Positions 22,747 to 30,759 of a DNA stretch of 30,759 bases are shown in pieces. The notes under the pieces were generated by a model. That model saw only the letters and a program-made list of their open reading frames with translations, had not been told where the DNA came from and ran no database searches. Numbering within the stretch: the stretch's first letter is position 1; every line of letters starts with the position of its first letter. A program made the position numbers and the translations under genes. Origin of the DNA: an uncultured Lachnospiraceae bacterium (GTDB lineage Bacteria; Bacillota; Clostridia; Lachnospirales; Lachnospiraceae); assembly GCA_910588295.1 (NCBI GenBank), contig CAJUQO010000038.1, positions 1 to 30,759 on the forward strand, in the 5' to 3' direction.

Positions 22747-23993
22747 AATTTAGAAAGGTTCAAATCTCTTCGATTATTGCTTTTTTGTTTTGGATTTCTA
22801 TAATGCTCTATAAACCGACGATGATTGGTGCAATATTGACTCCCGTTGCCATGCTGTTTTCGTTTTTTATTTTTCTTATTTATCATACAACATTTAAAAG
22901 AATCCATCTAACAGGCAGTCAGGGAATCATTGTATTATGCATACTTTATTATGCATATTGTCTTTTTTTATATTATGTGCGAAAAAATACAGTTTTTGTC
23001 AATTATATTAAAGCGCTCCTGTCGGTTTCTTTATTAGTATTTGTATCCCTCATTGTGCTTTTTTCAGACTCAATAAGAACAAAATTTGTGCGGCTGTTTA
23101 TTCTTGCTCTTGTTTTATGGAGTCTAAGCTACGTATGTTCATTGCCTGTGATGCTGGCGACTCGTAATGCTTATGCATTGCCGGTCTTCCAGATGAATAT
23201 GCCTCGATATGAGGACTATACTTTAGCCCTGTATTTCCCTGTCACGCCAGGATTTGGCCGCATCTCTATCGGTTCATTTCAATTTTTGAGATTAACCGGA
23301 TTATTCAGAGAATGCGGAATTGCACAATTGTTTTATATCTGGGCAATATCTGAAGCGGAGTATTACTTTAAAAACCCTAAATGGATAAAAAGACTCTTGG
23401 TATTGGGTTTGCTCTTTTGTTTTTCTACTATGGGATACGTTAATTTAGTTATTTGGATGTGCGCCAAACTTTTTTTGAATATGAAAAACAGCATGGACAA
23501 AAAATCTTTCAGAAGAAATCTTTTGCTTATTTTGTACTTAGTTATTTTTGTAATTGCCTTTGCTAATATCCCTGGTATAAGAATCGCAGACAAAGCCAAA
23601 GTGAGTTTTAATGCCAGATTTGGCGGTTATATGGAGATATTTGAATTATTTAAAAGTAATCCATTGTTTGGTACAGATTCATTTGTTGAAAATTCGAGCA
23701 GCGGACTGTTTCAAATGATTTACCAAATAGGACTTGTTGGCCTGATTCTTTATTATTCTATTATCCTGTTTGCCTTTTTTCATGCACAAAACAAAAAAAG
23801 ATTTATTCTGGCTAATCTTGCCGGCATTATAACGTTGACAATATCACAGCCCATTTGGGATGCTCCATTACTATTTTTGTTATGGGCAATGCCGTATAAA
23901 GAAAGGGAAAGCATCAGTGAAAAAAATAGCATTTTTATTAGGAGGTTTTCAAAGAAACGGAGGGATCGGACGAGTTACGTCAATTCTGTCTAA
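22743..23993 (+). CDS. wzy: O-antigen/capsule polymerase-like membrane protein (Wzy)
   Basis: A 416-residue polytopic protein with about ten to eleven hydrophobic helices spread over its length. Between them is one long hydrophilic external loop (about residues 140-185, with FQMNMPRYEDY and VTPGFGRISIGSFQFLRLTGLFRECG). Such loops with RxxG-type segments (here FRECGIAQLF) are typical of Wzy/WaaL-like enzymes, which join repeat units at the outer membrane face. Sequence similarity within the class is low, so the call rests on topology, the Arg/Gly loop and position between glycosyltransferases, in a locus that also has a flippase. The 3' end overlaps the next gene by 77 bases. Confidence 0.75.
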   Translation: MKFRKVQISSIIAFLFWISIMLYKPTMIGAILTPVAMLFSFFIFLIYHTTFKRIHLTGSQGIIVLCILYYAYCLFLYYVRKNTVFVNYIKALLSVSLLVFVSLIVLFSDSIRTKFVRLFILALVLWSLSYVCSLPVMLATRNAYALPVFQMNMPRYEDYTLALYFPVTPGFGRISIGSFQFLRLTGLFRECGIAQLFYIWAISEAEYYFKNPKWIKRLLVLGLLFCFSTMGYVNLVIWMCAKLFLNMKNSMDKKSFRRNLLLILYLVIFVIAFANIPGIRIADKAKVSFNARFGGYMEIFELFKSNPLFGTDSFVENSSSGLFQMIYQIGLVGLILYYSIILFAFFHAQNKKRFILANLAGIITLTISQPIWDAPLLFLLWAMPYKERESISEKNSIFIRRFSKKRRDRTSYVNSV

Positions 23994-25014
23994 TAAATTG
24001 GCAGAAAAGGAGGATTTTGCTGTCTTTACTATTTCATACTGCCAGACTGCTGAGCCTTTGCTGTATGAACTAAACGAGAAGATAACAAACATTCCGCTAT
24101 ACAGCCAGATGTATTCTATGAAAAAGGCTATTTTATTTAAACATGCTATTAGAAAACTAAAAAAAGCTTTACAAGATTACAAAATAGACATTTTGGTTGC
24201 GTGCGGCGCCTTGTTTTATCCTCTTGCCATTCAGGCGGCAAAACATGGCAGAACAAAGTGTATTTGCTGGGAGCATTCCAATGCAAACAATAAGCATGAT
24301 CACAAATTCCAAACCATGTGCAGAAAATATGGTGCGAAACACGCAGACGCCATAGTAACGCTTACCCAAAAGGATAAGGAGTTATATCGACAGAAATATC
24401 ATCCCCCAAAGCTCTGCCAGATTTATAATCCTCTGGATCCTGATTTACCCATAAAAGCGCCGCAAAAAAGCAGTACAAAAAAAATAATCAGTGTAGGGAG
24501 GTTATGTTATCAAAAAAACTATCCTTTATTATTAGCTATAGCAAAAGAGGTTTTACAGAAAAATGAAGGATGGCAATGGGACATATATGGTGAAGGGCCG
24601 GATAGAGCAGAAATTGAGCGAATCATTGCGGATTACGGATTAGAGCAAAAGGTTATCTTAAAAGGGCAGGATCCCGATTTATATGACAAATATGGACAAT
24701 ATGCATTTCTTGTTATGACTTCCCGCTATGAAGGTTTCAGCATGGCTTTACTTGAAGCAACGGGAAACGGTCTCCCGCTTATTGCGTTTGATGTATATTG
24801 TGGTCCGGGTGAAATAATCCGTGACGGCTATAATGGCTATTTAATAAAAGCTTTTGACAAAGAAGACATGATAGAAAAAATAGACTGTTTGTGCAAATCG
24901 AATAACAAAAGATTAGCTATGGTGCAGAATGCCCTATCGATGAGCAGCTTATTTTTAATAGAACCTATTTTATCTCGATGGCAGCAGCTGTTTTCAAGGC
25001 TGCTTTCAAATTAA
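23917..25014 (+). CDS. Glycosyltransferase family 4 (start inside wzy)
   Basis: A 365-residue GT4 enzyme. The start was set at GTG 23917 (VKKIAFLLGGFQRNGGIGRV), the normal N-terminus of the family with the glycine-rich donor/acceptor loop. It overlaps the polymerase gene by 77 bases in another frame; upstream in-frame codons spell no family sequence. A GAAAGGGAAA lies just before it. Donor-domain marks: IISVGRLCYQKNYPLLLAIA, WQWDIYGEGPDRAEIE, VILKGQDPDLYDKYGQYAFLVMTS, then the EXnE-type motif in SRYEGFSMALLEATGNGLPLIAFD. That motif is complete, which supports an active retaining transferase. Confidence 0.88.
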   Translation: MKKIAFLLGGFQRNGGIGRVTSILSNKLAEKEDFAVFTISYCQTAEPLLYELNEKITNIPLYSQMYSMKKAILFKHAIRKLKKALQDYKIDILVACGALFYPLAIQAAKHGRTKCICWEHSNANNKHDHKFQTMCRKYGAKHADAIVTLTQKDKELYRQKYHPPKLCQIYNPLDPDLPIKAPQKSSTKKIISVGRLCYQKNYPLLLAIAKEVLQKNEGWQWDIYGEGPDRAEIERIIADYGLEQKVILKGQDPDLYDKYGQYAFLVMTSRYEGFSMALLEATGNGLPLIAFDVYCGPGEIIRDGYNGYLIKAFDKEDMIEKIDCLCKSNNKRLAMVQNALSMSSLFLIEPILSRWQQLFSRLLSN

Positions 25015-25068
25015 TATTTAAAGAGTACTCCGATGAGGAATGACGAAGAAACAGAAAGGAAATTGAAA

Positions 25069-26280
25069 ATGGTAAACGTAATTGGATTAGGTTATATTGG
25101 TCTTCCGACAGCTCTGATGCTGTCAGCTCATAATGTAAAGGTAATAGGAACAGACCGCAACAGAGAACTGGTAAAAACACTCCGCGCCGGTAAAACCACA
25201 TTTAAAGAAGATGGATTAGAGGAATTATTTGAAAATGCCTTGCAGGCAGGCATTACGTTTTCCACGGAATATCAGACGACAGACACCTATATCGTTTCAG
25301 TTCCAACGCCTTATGACAAATTCAGTAAAAAAGTTAATGCCGGATATGTTATTTCCGCCATCAAGGATATTATAAAAGTGGCTCCGGAAGGGGCTGTCAT
25401 CGTAATAGAATCTACCATTTCCCCTGGAACGATTGATAAGTCTGTAAGGCCGCTCATTGACGCTGCGGGAAGAAAAGACCTGCACATAGCCCATGCGCCT
25501 GAGCGTATTATACCCGGTAATATGGTATATGAGCTTTTTCATAACAACCGCACTGTTGGTGCAGATAAAAGGGAAATCGGAGAGAAAATCAAAGCATTAT
25601 ACGCTTCTTTCTGTCAGGGCGAAATTGTCGTAACAGACATTAAAACTGCTGAAATGACGAAAGTTGTGGAAAATACTTTTCGCGCAGTGAATATAGCTTT
25701 TGCAAATGAGCTTGCGAAAATTTGCCGCCATGACAATATGGATGTATATGAAATAATACGAATCTGCAACATGCACCCCCGGGTTCATATCCTGCAGCCT
25801 GGCCCCGGCGTTGGCGGACATTGCATTTCTGTCGATCCCTGGTTTCTTGTTGGCGATTACCCTTCTATTGCCAAGGTCATTGATGAATCTATGAAAACTA
25901 ACGACAGTATGCCCGACTTTGTTTTAAACCGTATTTATGAGATTATGAAAGAAAGAGGACTGACAGATCTGACACGTGTAGGGTTATATGGGCTTGCCTA
26001 CAAAGAAAATGTAGATGATATGAGGGAATCTCCTACGCTCCAGATGCTCGAAAGCCAGGAGAAGCATTTGGCGGCGGGGCTAAAAGTTTATGACCCCTTT
26101 ATCGAAAAAGATGTAGTTAAGAATCAATACCATGATTTAGATGAATTTCTCAATTCAGTAGACATGGTCGTGATTATGGTCAAGCATGATGAAATCAGAG
26201 AAAAAGCGGATACTTTGATTGGAAAAATAGTGCTTGACTGTCAGAATGTGATTGATTTGCCGGGGGTCTTCCATATTTAA
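25069..26280 (+). CDS. wecC: UDP-N-acetyl-D-mannosamine dehydrogenase (nucleotide-sugar dehydrogenase)
   Basis: A 403-residue enzyme that oxidises C6 of UDP-ManNAc twice with NAD to give UDP-ManNAcA. It completes the route begun by the 2-epimerase at 20355. Motifs: NVIGLGYIGLPTALML (dinucleotide fold), VSVPTPY, ESTISPGTID, APERIIPGNMVYELFHNNRTVG (a WecC-type signature), catalytic Lys198 in EMTKVVENTFRAVN, and the thioester cysteine Cys252 in GVGGHCISVDPWFL. The C-terminal domain begins at GLAYKENVDDMRESPTL. The start was chosen at ATG 25069 behind AAAGGA; an in-frame ATG at 25033 would add 12 charged residues and has no ribosome binding site. A UDP-GlcNAc dehydrogenase is less likely given the partner epimerase. 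Confidence 0.93.
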   Translation: MVNVIGLGYIGLPTALMLSAHNVKVIGTDRNRELVKTLRAGKTTFKEDGLEELFENALQAGITFSTEYQTTDTYIVSVPTPYDKFSKKVNAGYVISAIKDIIKVAPEGAVIVIESTISPGTIDKSVRPLIDAAGRKDLHIAHAPERIIPGNMVYELFHNNRTVGADKREIGEKIKALYASFCQGEIVVTDIKTAEMTKVVENTFRAVNIAFANELAKICRHDNMDVYEIIRICNMHPRVHILQPGPGVGGHCISVDPWFLVGDYPSIAKVIDESMKTNDSMPDFVLNRIYEIMKERGLTDLTRVGLYGLAYKENVDDMRESPTLQMLESQEKHLAAGLKVYDPFIEKDVVKNQYHDLDEFLNSVDMVVIMVKHDEIREKADTLIGKIVLDCQNVIDLPGVFHI

Positions 26281-26324
26281 ATTCTATATTTTGCATTAAT
26301 AAAGATGTAATGAGGTATAAGCCA

Positions 26325-27431
26325 GTGAAAATATTGTATGCATTAAAAATGTATAATAATCCCATGTACGAATGGCAGAGAGTGCATATTTTTAATGAAC
26401 TAGAACATCATGGCATTCAAATTGACCTATTTAATCCTCTTGAGTACCTTGAATTTGATGAAATGAATAAGAAACTTATTGAGTCAGCCGGCCGATCAGA
26501 ATACAGCTTATTTATGACGGCCCATAATGAAGAAGTTGTTACAGTGGAAACATTGCAAAAAATTGAAAAAATGGGAATCCCTACACTGTTAATCTGCTTT
26601 GATAATCTTTTAGTGCCTTATGTTCATCGTAAAGTTGCAAAATATTATGATTTGGTATGGCTGACATCTTCTGAGAACAAAAACCTGTTTTTGAAATGGG
26701 GAGCGAATACCATAGTAATGCCTTACGCGGCGAACCCATTCTTTTTTAAGCCCTATAAAGGAAATCATATCAAAAAACTGTCCTTTATAGGATCCCCCTA
26801 TGGCAGCCGGGCAAACACCATTAATAAATTAATTGCTGATCGTGTCGCCGTTGATCTGTATGCAAATAAAAAGAACGCTTCCGCTTTAAAGGATGAAAAC
26901 CGTAAAATAAGCCGGCTATTTACAAAATCATTCATTTATAGCAGATATCCCGTTGGGAGAAAGCTCATGGCTGCGGCAATGCTGCAAAAATTCAATACGC
27001 AGGCCATTTTGAATGAACAGTCCGACAATCTGTGCAGATTTGATTCGCCCAGCTTTGCAGATATGGCTAGATTATATTCAGAATACCGCTTGTCTTTTTC
27101 CAGCACAACGGCCCGTAATACAGGTATTCTAAAAAATCCGGTTGAAATAGTCAATCTCAGATCTTTTGAAATCCCAATGAGTGGAGGAATCCAGTTTTGC
27201 CACTATGCATCAGAACTTGCACAATATTTTACGGAAGACAAAGAAATCGTTTTTTATCGGAACGATAAAGAATTGATTGAAAAAGCCAGACATTACTTAT
27301 ATACCGTTACAGATGAAGAAATAAGCAGGCTCAAAGGAAACGCGAGAAGGCGGGCATTAAGCGACCATACCTGGTATGCAAGGTTTTCAAAGATTTTTCA
27401 GATTTTGCATATTTCCACGCCTATACAATGA
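26325..27431 (+). CDS. CgeB-like glycosyltransferase
   Basis: A protein of 368 residues from GTG 26325 (TGAGGT is 8 bases upstream) or 373 from ATG 26310, which has a poor ribosome binding site. The middle has VMPYAANPFFFKPY and KLSFIGSPYGSRANTINKLI. The end carries FEIPMSGGIQFCHYASELAQYF, DKEIVFYRNDKELIEKARHYL and RRRALSDHTWYARFSKI. This layout is that of the CgeB/Glyco_trans_1_2 group found in spore-coat and surface polysaccharide loci. It should be a sugar transferase, but neither donor nor acceptor can be told. It lies between the dehydrogenase and the LicD gene, with short gaps of 44 and 16 bases. Confidence 0.75.
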   Translation: MKILYALKMYNNPMYEWQRVHIFNELEHHGIQIDLFNPLEYLEFDEMNKKLIESAGRSEYSLFMTAHNEEVVTVETLQKIEKMGIPTLLICFDNLLVPYVHRKVAKYYDLVWLTSSENKNLFLKWGANTIVMPYAANPFFFKPYKGNHIKKLSFIGSPYGSRANTINKLIADRVAVDLYANKKNASALKDENRKISRLFTKSFIYSRYPVGRKLMAAAMLQKFNTQAILNEQSDNLCRFDSPSFADMARLYSEYRLSFSSTTARNTGILKNPVEIVNLRSFEIPMSGGIQFCHYASELAQYFTEDKEIVFYRNDKELIEKARHYLYTVTDEEISRLKGNARRRALSDHTWYARFSKIFQILHISTPIQ

Positions 27432-27447
27432 AGGGAAGGTACAAGCT

Positions 27448-28383
27448 ATGCACATATTCGATCATATTACATTAAAGCCAGATATAAGTTTTTTCGATGA
27501 GGAAGAACGAAGCGGATATTTAGTAACTGTTCAGCGAAAAAAAATATGGGCGGTGGAAATTGACCTCCTGGCCGAATTTGACAGAGTCTGTAAAAAATAT
27601 GATATACATTACTGTGTATTTGCAGGGACCCTGCTTGGCGCTGTAAGGCATCAAGGGTTTATTCCCTGGGACGACGATCTTGATGTATGTCTGCCCAGAG
27701 ATGAATTTGAAAGGTTTCTCAAGGTATCTAAAAACGAATTCAAACCCCCCTATTTTTTACAATCCGCTCTTTCCGATAAAAAATACTTCTGCGCCTATGC
27801 AAGGCTCAGAAATTCAGAAACAACAGGGCTATTATCATGGACGCCATCGCCTGAATACAATTCAGGTATTTTTATGGATATCTATTGTATGGACGGCTAT
27901 TTAGGCCGCTGCTTTAAGTCAAAAATGCAATTTTTTCAGAAAAAAGCAATCCGGATGTGTTTAAACGCCTATTATGCGGACTTGTCCCAATGTTCATTTA
28001 AGAAAAAAATTCTTTATCTCCTTTTGAAGAATACGATTTGCTCTTGGGCCAGTTATGAAAAATTGTACAAAGCTTTTGTAAATACAGTAAGCAGATATAA
28101 TCAACAGACAAAACGATATGCGGATTCTTCCGCAAACACTATGAGGGAAATGGATTTATATTCCATTAGTACAGATGATTTTACAAATACAGCTACTGCA
28201 AAATTTGAATACTGCAGTGTCCCCATTCCCAAAAACTATAAGCAAATATTGCGCAATATGTTTGGTAATTATATGGAATTTCCACCGCTGGATAAAGTGG
28301 ATGAGTGGCATGGGAATGTGATTACTTTTGACCCCGATATTCCCTATAAAAAATATATTGAAAACAAAATTGCAAAAAAGTAA
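27448..28383 (+). CDS. LicD-family phospho-substituent transferase
   Basis: A 311-residue LicD-type protein. The diagnostic block AGTLLGAVRHQGFIPWDDDLDV begins at residue 59 and ends at 80; its WDDDLDV acidic cluster binds the metal in this nucleotidyltransferase-like fold. Members transfer phosphocholine or other alditol/phosphate groups from CDP-activated donors to surface glycans. The start was chosen at ATG 27448 with GAAGGGAAGG upstream; the open frame runs back into the preceding gene but is not family-like there. No licABC choline uptake or CDP-choline genes are in the window, so the donor is unknown. Its presence suggests the polymer carries a phosphate-linked group. Confidence 0.87.
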   Translation: MHIFDHITLKPDISFFDEEERSGYLVTVQRKKIWAVEIDLLAEFDRVCKKYDIHYCVFAGTLLGAVRHQGFIPWDDDLDVCLPRDEFERFLKVSKNEFKPPYFLQSALSDKKYFCAYARLRNSETTGLLSWTPSPEYNSGIFMDIYCMDGYLGRCFKSKMQFFQKKAIRMCLNAYYADLSQCSFKKKILYLLLKNTICSWASYEKLYKAFVNTVSRYNQQTKRYADSSANTMREMDLYSISTDDFTNTATAKFEYCSVPIPKNYKQILRNMFGNYMEFPPLDKVDEWHGNVITFDPDIPYKKYIENKIAKK

Positions 28384-28396
28384 TTTGACAATAGCT

Positions 28397-29827
28397 ATGG
28401 ATATGATAAACAAATTATTAGAAAAATATTACAATAAATCAGTTGCGACCCGGGCTGCTGTATGGTTTATGTTTAGCAATGTCGTACAAAAAGGGATAAT
28501 TACCTTGACGACGCCTATATTTTCCCGTCTGTTGACCCAAGAGGAATACGGGATTGTCAGCATTTATAATTCCTGGATGGGGATTTTTACGCTACTGGCC
28601 ACCTTCGCTTTGACAACAGGAGTCATAAGTAAAGCGATGATAAAATATAAAGATAGCAGATGGCAGTATATTTCCTCTATACTTGTGCTGACCTCAATCG
28701 TAACGGTCTTCTTTTTTGTCTGCGTATTAACGATAAAACGTCTTGCGCCTTATAGTATTGAACTGGACTCATCTCTCTTAATTATTATGGGAACAGATAT
28801 ATTTTTTTCTTCGGCGCTGGCTCTATGGTCTATCAAAAACAGGTTTGAATTTAACTATAAATCTATTGTTCTCATGACAATAGTATCCAACAGCATAGGA
28901 ACCATTTTAAGCCTTATATTTGTTATCTGGTGTCCGCAGCAAAGAGTTTTTTTCAGAATATTCGGAAATGTAATAACACATATTGTATTGTATGCGCCAA
29001 TATTTGTTTATATTTTGCGAAAAGGAAAAACGTATGTTTATAGAGATTACTGGTTATACTCTTTAAAATACAATGCTCCTTTAATTCCGCATTATCTGTC
29101 CCAGCAAGCATTAAATCAGGCTGACCGCATCATGATTAGCAGTCTGTCCGGGAATGCGGCAGCTGCAGTCTATTCTCTGGCCTATCAAGTGGCCATTGCC
29201 ATAAGGATTGTAGTTGATTCCATTTTTTCATCCTTTGACCCATGGGCGCTTCAGCATATAGAAAAAAGGGAGCTAAAGACAATTGGCGTGCGTGCTTTTC
29301 AAATGGAGCTATTTTTAGGGATCATCTGTTGTGGATTTTCTTTGTTTGCTCCGGAAATGATAGCTGTTATGGGCGGAGAGAAATATGCCTCAGCAGCCTA
29401 TATTGTTCCGCCTATTACGATGAGCGTACTATTCATAGCTTTATATTCTATGTTCAGCAGCATTGAGTTTTATTATGAGAAAACAAAAATGATTATGACA
29501 GCTTCTTGCGCGGTAGGAGCTTTAAACATATTGCTTAATTGGTTTTTTATTAATGCTTTTGGATTTGCTGCGGCAGCATACACTACTTTGTTTTGTTATG
29601 TTATTTATGCCGCAATACATTATGTCTTTATGGTGCATATATGCCGGCTGAACAATATAGAAAACCCCTTTTCTTTTATCAAGATGTGGGGGGCTGCTTT
29701 AGTTTTCGTCTTTCTGTCCATGTCCATCTCATTAGCGTATTCCTTGTATCTAGTGAGATATATGATAATTTTGGCTCTGATTGTAATTGCATTCGCAGTG
29801 TATAAAAAAATAATTCTACATCGTTAA
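28397..29827 (+). CDS. wzx: Polysaccharide flippase (Wzx/MATE-like)
   Basis: A 476-residue integral membrane protein with about 14 hydrophobic helices, moving lipid-linked repeat units across the membrane. The N-terminal KSVATRAAVWFMFSNVVQKGIITLTTPIFSRLLTQEEYG is the standard opening of Wzx/polysaccharide transporters. YNAPLIPHYLSQQALNQADRIMISSL, with GNAAAAVYSLAYQVA, is the characteristic central repeat. The start may be ATG 28397 or 28403; neither has a strong Shine-Dalgarno, and the preceding licD stop is only 13 bases away, so coupled re-initiation is likely. Last intact gene of the AT-rich segment; no terminator was seen directly after it. Confidence 0.9.
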   Translation: MDMINKLLEKYYNKSVATRAAVWFMFSNVVQKGIITLTTPIFSRLLTQEEYGIVSIYNSWMGIFTLLATFALTTGVISKAMIKYKDSRWQYISSILVLTSIVTVFFFVCVLTIKRLAPYSIELDSSLLIIMGTDIFFSSALALWSIKNRFEFNYKSIVLMTIVSNSIGTILSLIFVIWCPQQRVFFRIFGNVITHIVLYAPIFVYILRKGKTYVYRDYWLYSLKYNAPLIPHYLSQQALNQADRIMISSLSGNAAAAVYSLAYQVAIAIRIVVDSIFSSFDPWALQHIEKRELKTIGVRAFQMELFLGIICCGFSLFAPEMIAVMGGEKYASAAYIVPPITMSVLFIALYSMFSSIEFYYEKTKMIMTASCAVGALNILLNWFFINAFGFAAAAYTTLFCYVIYAAIHYVFMVHICRLNNIENPFSFIKMWGAALVFVFLSMSISLAYSLYLVRYMIILALIVIAFAVYKKIILHR

Positions 29828-29829
29828 CA

Positions 29830-30711
29830 ATCGCTATATTCTTTGCGGATATACAGGCCGCTTTAAAAAAGGCGTATCATTCCGTTACCCGCATCGCCTC
29901 AATCCCTGCCGCAAGAAGGGGGATAGACGATATTTTCTTTGTGGACGTAAAACCGCGGTGCGGCGGCGGGAACGTATTCCGATCAGTGGCAGATGATCTG
30001 CAAAACGGCAGGAGCGTTTTATTTACTGGCTTTCCCTGTATGGTTGCCGCGCTAAACAGGTATATCCGGAAAGCCTCTGTCACAGGCGGAAGCCTTCTCA
30101 CCATAGACTTGATTTGCCATGGCCCGGCGTCCCCGCTGGTTGCAAAAGAATATGCGGCAATGATGGAAAAGAAATATAAAAGTCCGGTGGCTGATTTGAC
30201 TGTTAAATATAAAAAAGACGGCCAATGGATACCGCCTTACCTGAAGGTTTCATTTACAAATGGCAAATCCACTATGAGGCCATTTACGGCCACAGAGTAT
30301 GGTTTCGCTTTTCGTGTGTTGGCGCGGGAACGGTGTTATTCTTGTAAATTTAAAGGCCAAAACCACGAATCGGATATTACTATGGGAGACTACTGGGGCG
30401 TCCGCAGCACGAATGCGGGTTTCAACCCCCATGGTGTTTCAGCCGCCATCGCCCATACGGAACAGGGGGACCAGCGTTTGCGGAATCTACAGAATTTTCA
30501 ATTAACCGCTATTAAATATGAAGATGTTATAAGAGAAAATCCCTATTACGAATCCCCACGGCCCAGGGATTCCCGGCATGAAAAATTTGAGGGGCTCCTT
30601 AAAACTGAAGGTCTTCGAAAAGCGTGCCGGGCGTGCATGACTGCTAAAGAGAGTATCCGGAAATATATACCGCAGTCATTTGTAAACCTCATGCACAAAG
30701 TATCTAAATGA
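29830..30711 (+). pseudogene. 5'-truncated FrhB/F420-hydrogenase beta-like protein
   Basis: The frame is open from just after the flippase stop but the first possible start is a GTG at 29941, too far from an AAGGGGGA to be convincing. What remains is the C-terminal two thirds of an FrhB/FdhB-type Fe-S flavoprotein: SVLFTGFPCMVAALNRYI (the GTPCQ block), LICHGPASPLV, and CYSCKFKGQNHESDITMGDYWGV with the cluster cysteines. The N-terminal ferredoxin-type domain is absent. Where the conserved RGSKYVQS segment should stand, the sequence reads DDIFFVDVKPRCGGG. Full-length members in polysaccharide loci are about 350-400 residues and accompany pyruvyl transferases. It is less AT-rich than the genes before it, so it belongs to another piece of DNA, probably joined by deletion or insertion near 29830-29900. 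Confidence 0.7.
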
Positions 30712-30759
30712 AAAATCCTAATCCCCCAGCTATGCTGGGGAGAATAGGGTAAGTGGAAG
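30712..30759. mobile_element. Possible left end of an IS200/IS605-type element
   Basis: A 7-bp hairpin, CCCCAGC-TAT-GCTGGGG (30724-30740), sits immediately after the truncated gene, followed by AGAATAGGGTAAGTGGAAG up to the edge. Subterminal hairpins with short loops mark the left ends of IS200/IS605 elements, and a tnpA start would be expected just outside. It could instead be a terminator, but there is no T-run. Confidence 0.35.

Noticed and set aside
29643..29653. GCCGGCTGAAC in the flippase gene matching the repeat at 13778-13788, considered as a second recombination site
   Set aside because: Only 11 bases match, it lies in coding sequence and only half of the palindrome is kept, so chance is the simpler explanation.

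Overview
The window looks like chromosomal DNA of a Clostridia-class Firmicute, most likely a gut Lachnospiraceae-type anaerobe. The grounds are strong AGGAGG-type ribosome binding sites, TTGACA/TATAAT-type promoters, U-tailed hairpin terminators, a NifS-NifU pair in place of a full isc operon, and paired large serine recombinases of the kind common in that group. No rRNA, tRNA or CRISPR array was seen. Genus and species cannot be fixed from the sequence alone.

Layout. (1) 1-270: a palindrome-bearing edge, possibly the end of an IS200/IS605-type element, then the terminator of the nif operon. (2) 289-1874, minus strand: nifS-nifU, cysteine desulfurase and Fe-S scaffold. (3) 2045-6219, plus strand: a FadR-type GntR regulator followed by a promoter and a three-gene operon of a PfkB sugar-acid kinase, a KDPG aldolase and a second PfkB kinase. 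A short near-palindrome (ACATCAGATGT-like) occurs four times around the two promoters and is the best candidate operator. (4) 6211-9982: a promoter, a structured leader and two consecutive small-plus-large subunit pairs of aconitase-family (LeuD/LeuC-like) dehydratases, with no other leucine gene nearby. The 4Fe-4S enzymes lie 4.5 kb from the Fe-S assembly genes. (5) 10209-11708, minus strand: a Wzz-type chain-length regulator whose C-terminal tyrosine-kinase-like domain has lost its P-loop. (6) 11962-15929: two tandem large serine recombinases ending in their own terminator. (7) 16128-29827, all plus strand: a surface polysaccharide locus. Its first part (16.1-20.1 kb) is GC-rich: nucleotide-sugar epimerase, glycosyltransferase, broken O-acyltransferase, hexapeptide acetyltransferase. 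Its second part (20.3-29.8 kb) is clearly AT-rich: UDP-GlcNAc 2-epimerase, glycosyltransferase, Wzy polymerase, glycosyltransferase, UDP-ManNAc dehydrogenase, CgeB-like glycosyltransferase, LicD protein, Wzx flippase. (8) 29830-30711: a 5'-truncated F420-hydrogenase beta-like (FrhB) gene, then a hairpin at the window edge resembling an IS200/IS605 end.

How the parts work together. The sugar-acid operon should phosphorylate 2-keto-3-deoxy sugar acids and cleave them to pyruvate and glyceraldehyde 3-phosphate. The polysaccharide locus encodes the complete conversion of UDP-GlcNAc through UDP-ManNAc to UDP-ManNAcA, at least three glycosyltransferases, a likely phospho-substituent transferase (LicD), and Wzx/Wzy export and polymerisation. 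Wzz sits on the far side of the recombinase pair. No initiating phosphoglycosyltransferase is present, so that enzyme must be encoded elsewhere.

The items most worth following up are the duplicated LeuCD-like pairs with their related inverted repeats, the four-copy operator candidate, the recombinase pair next to a mosaic polysaccharide locus, and the kinase-dead Wzz.
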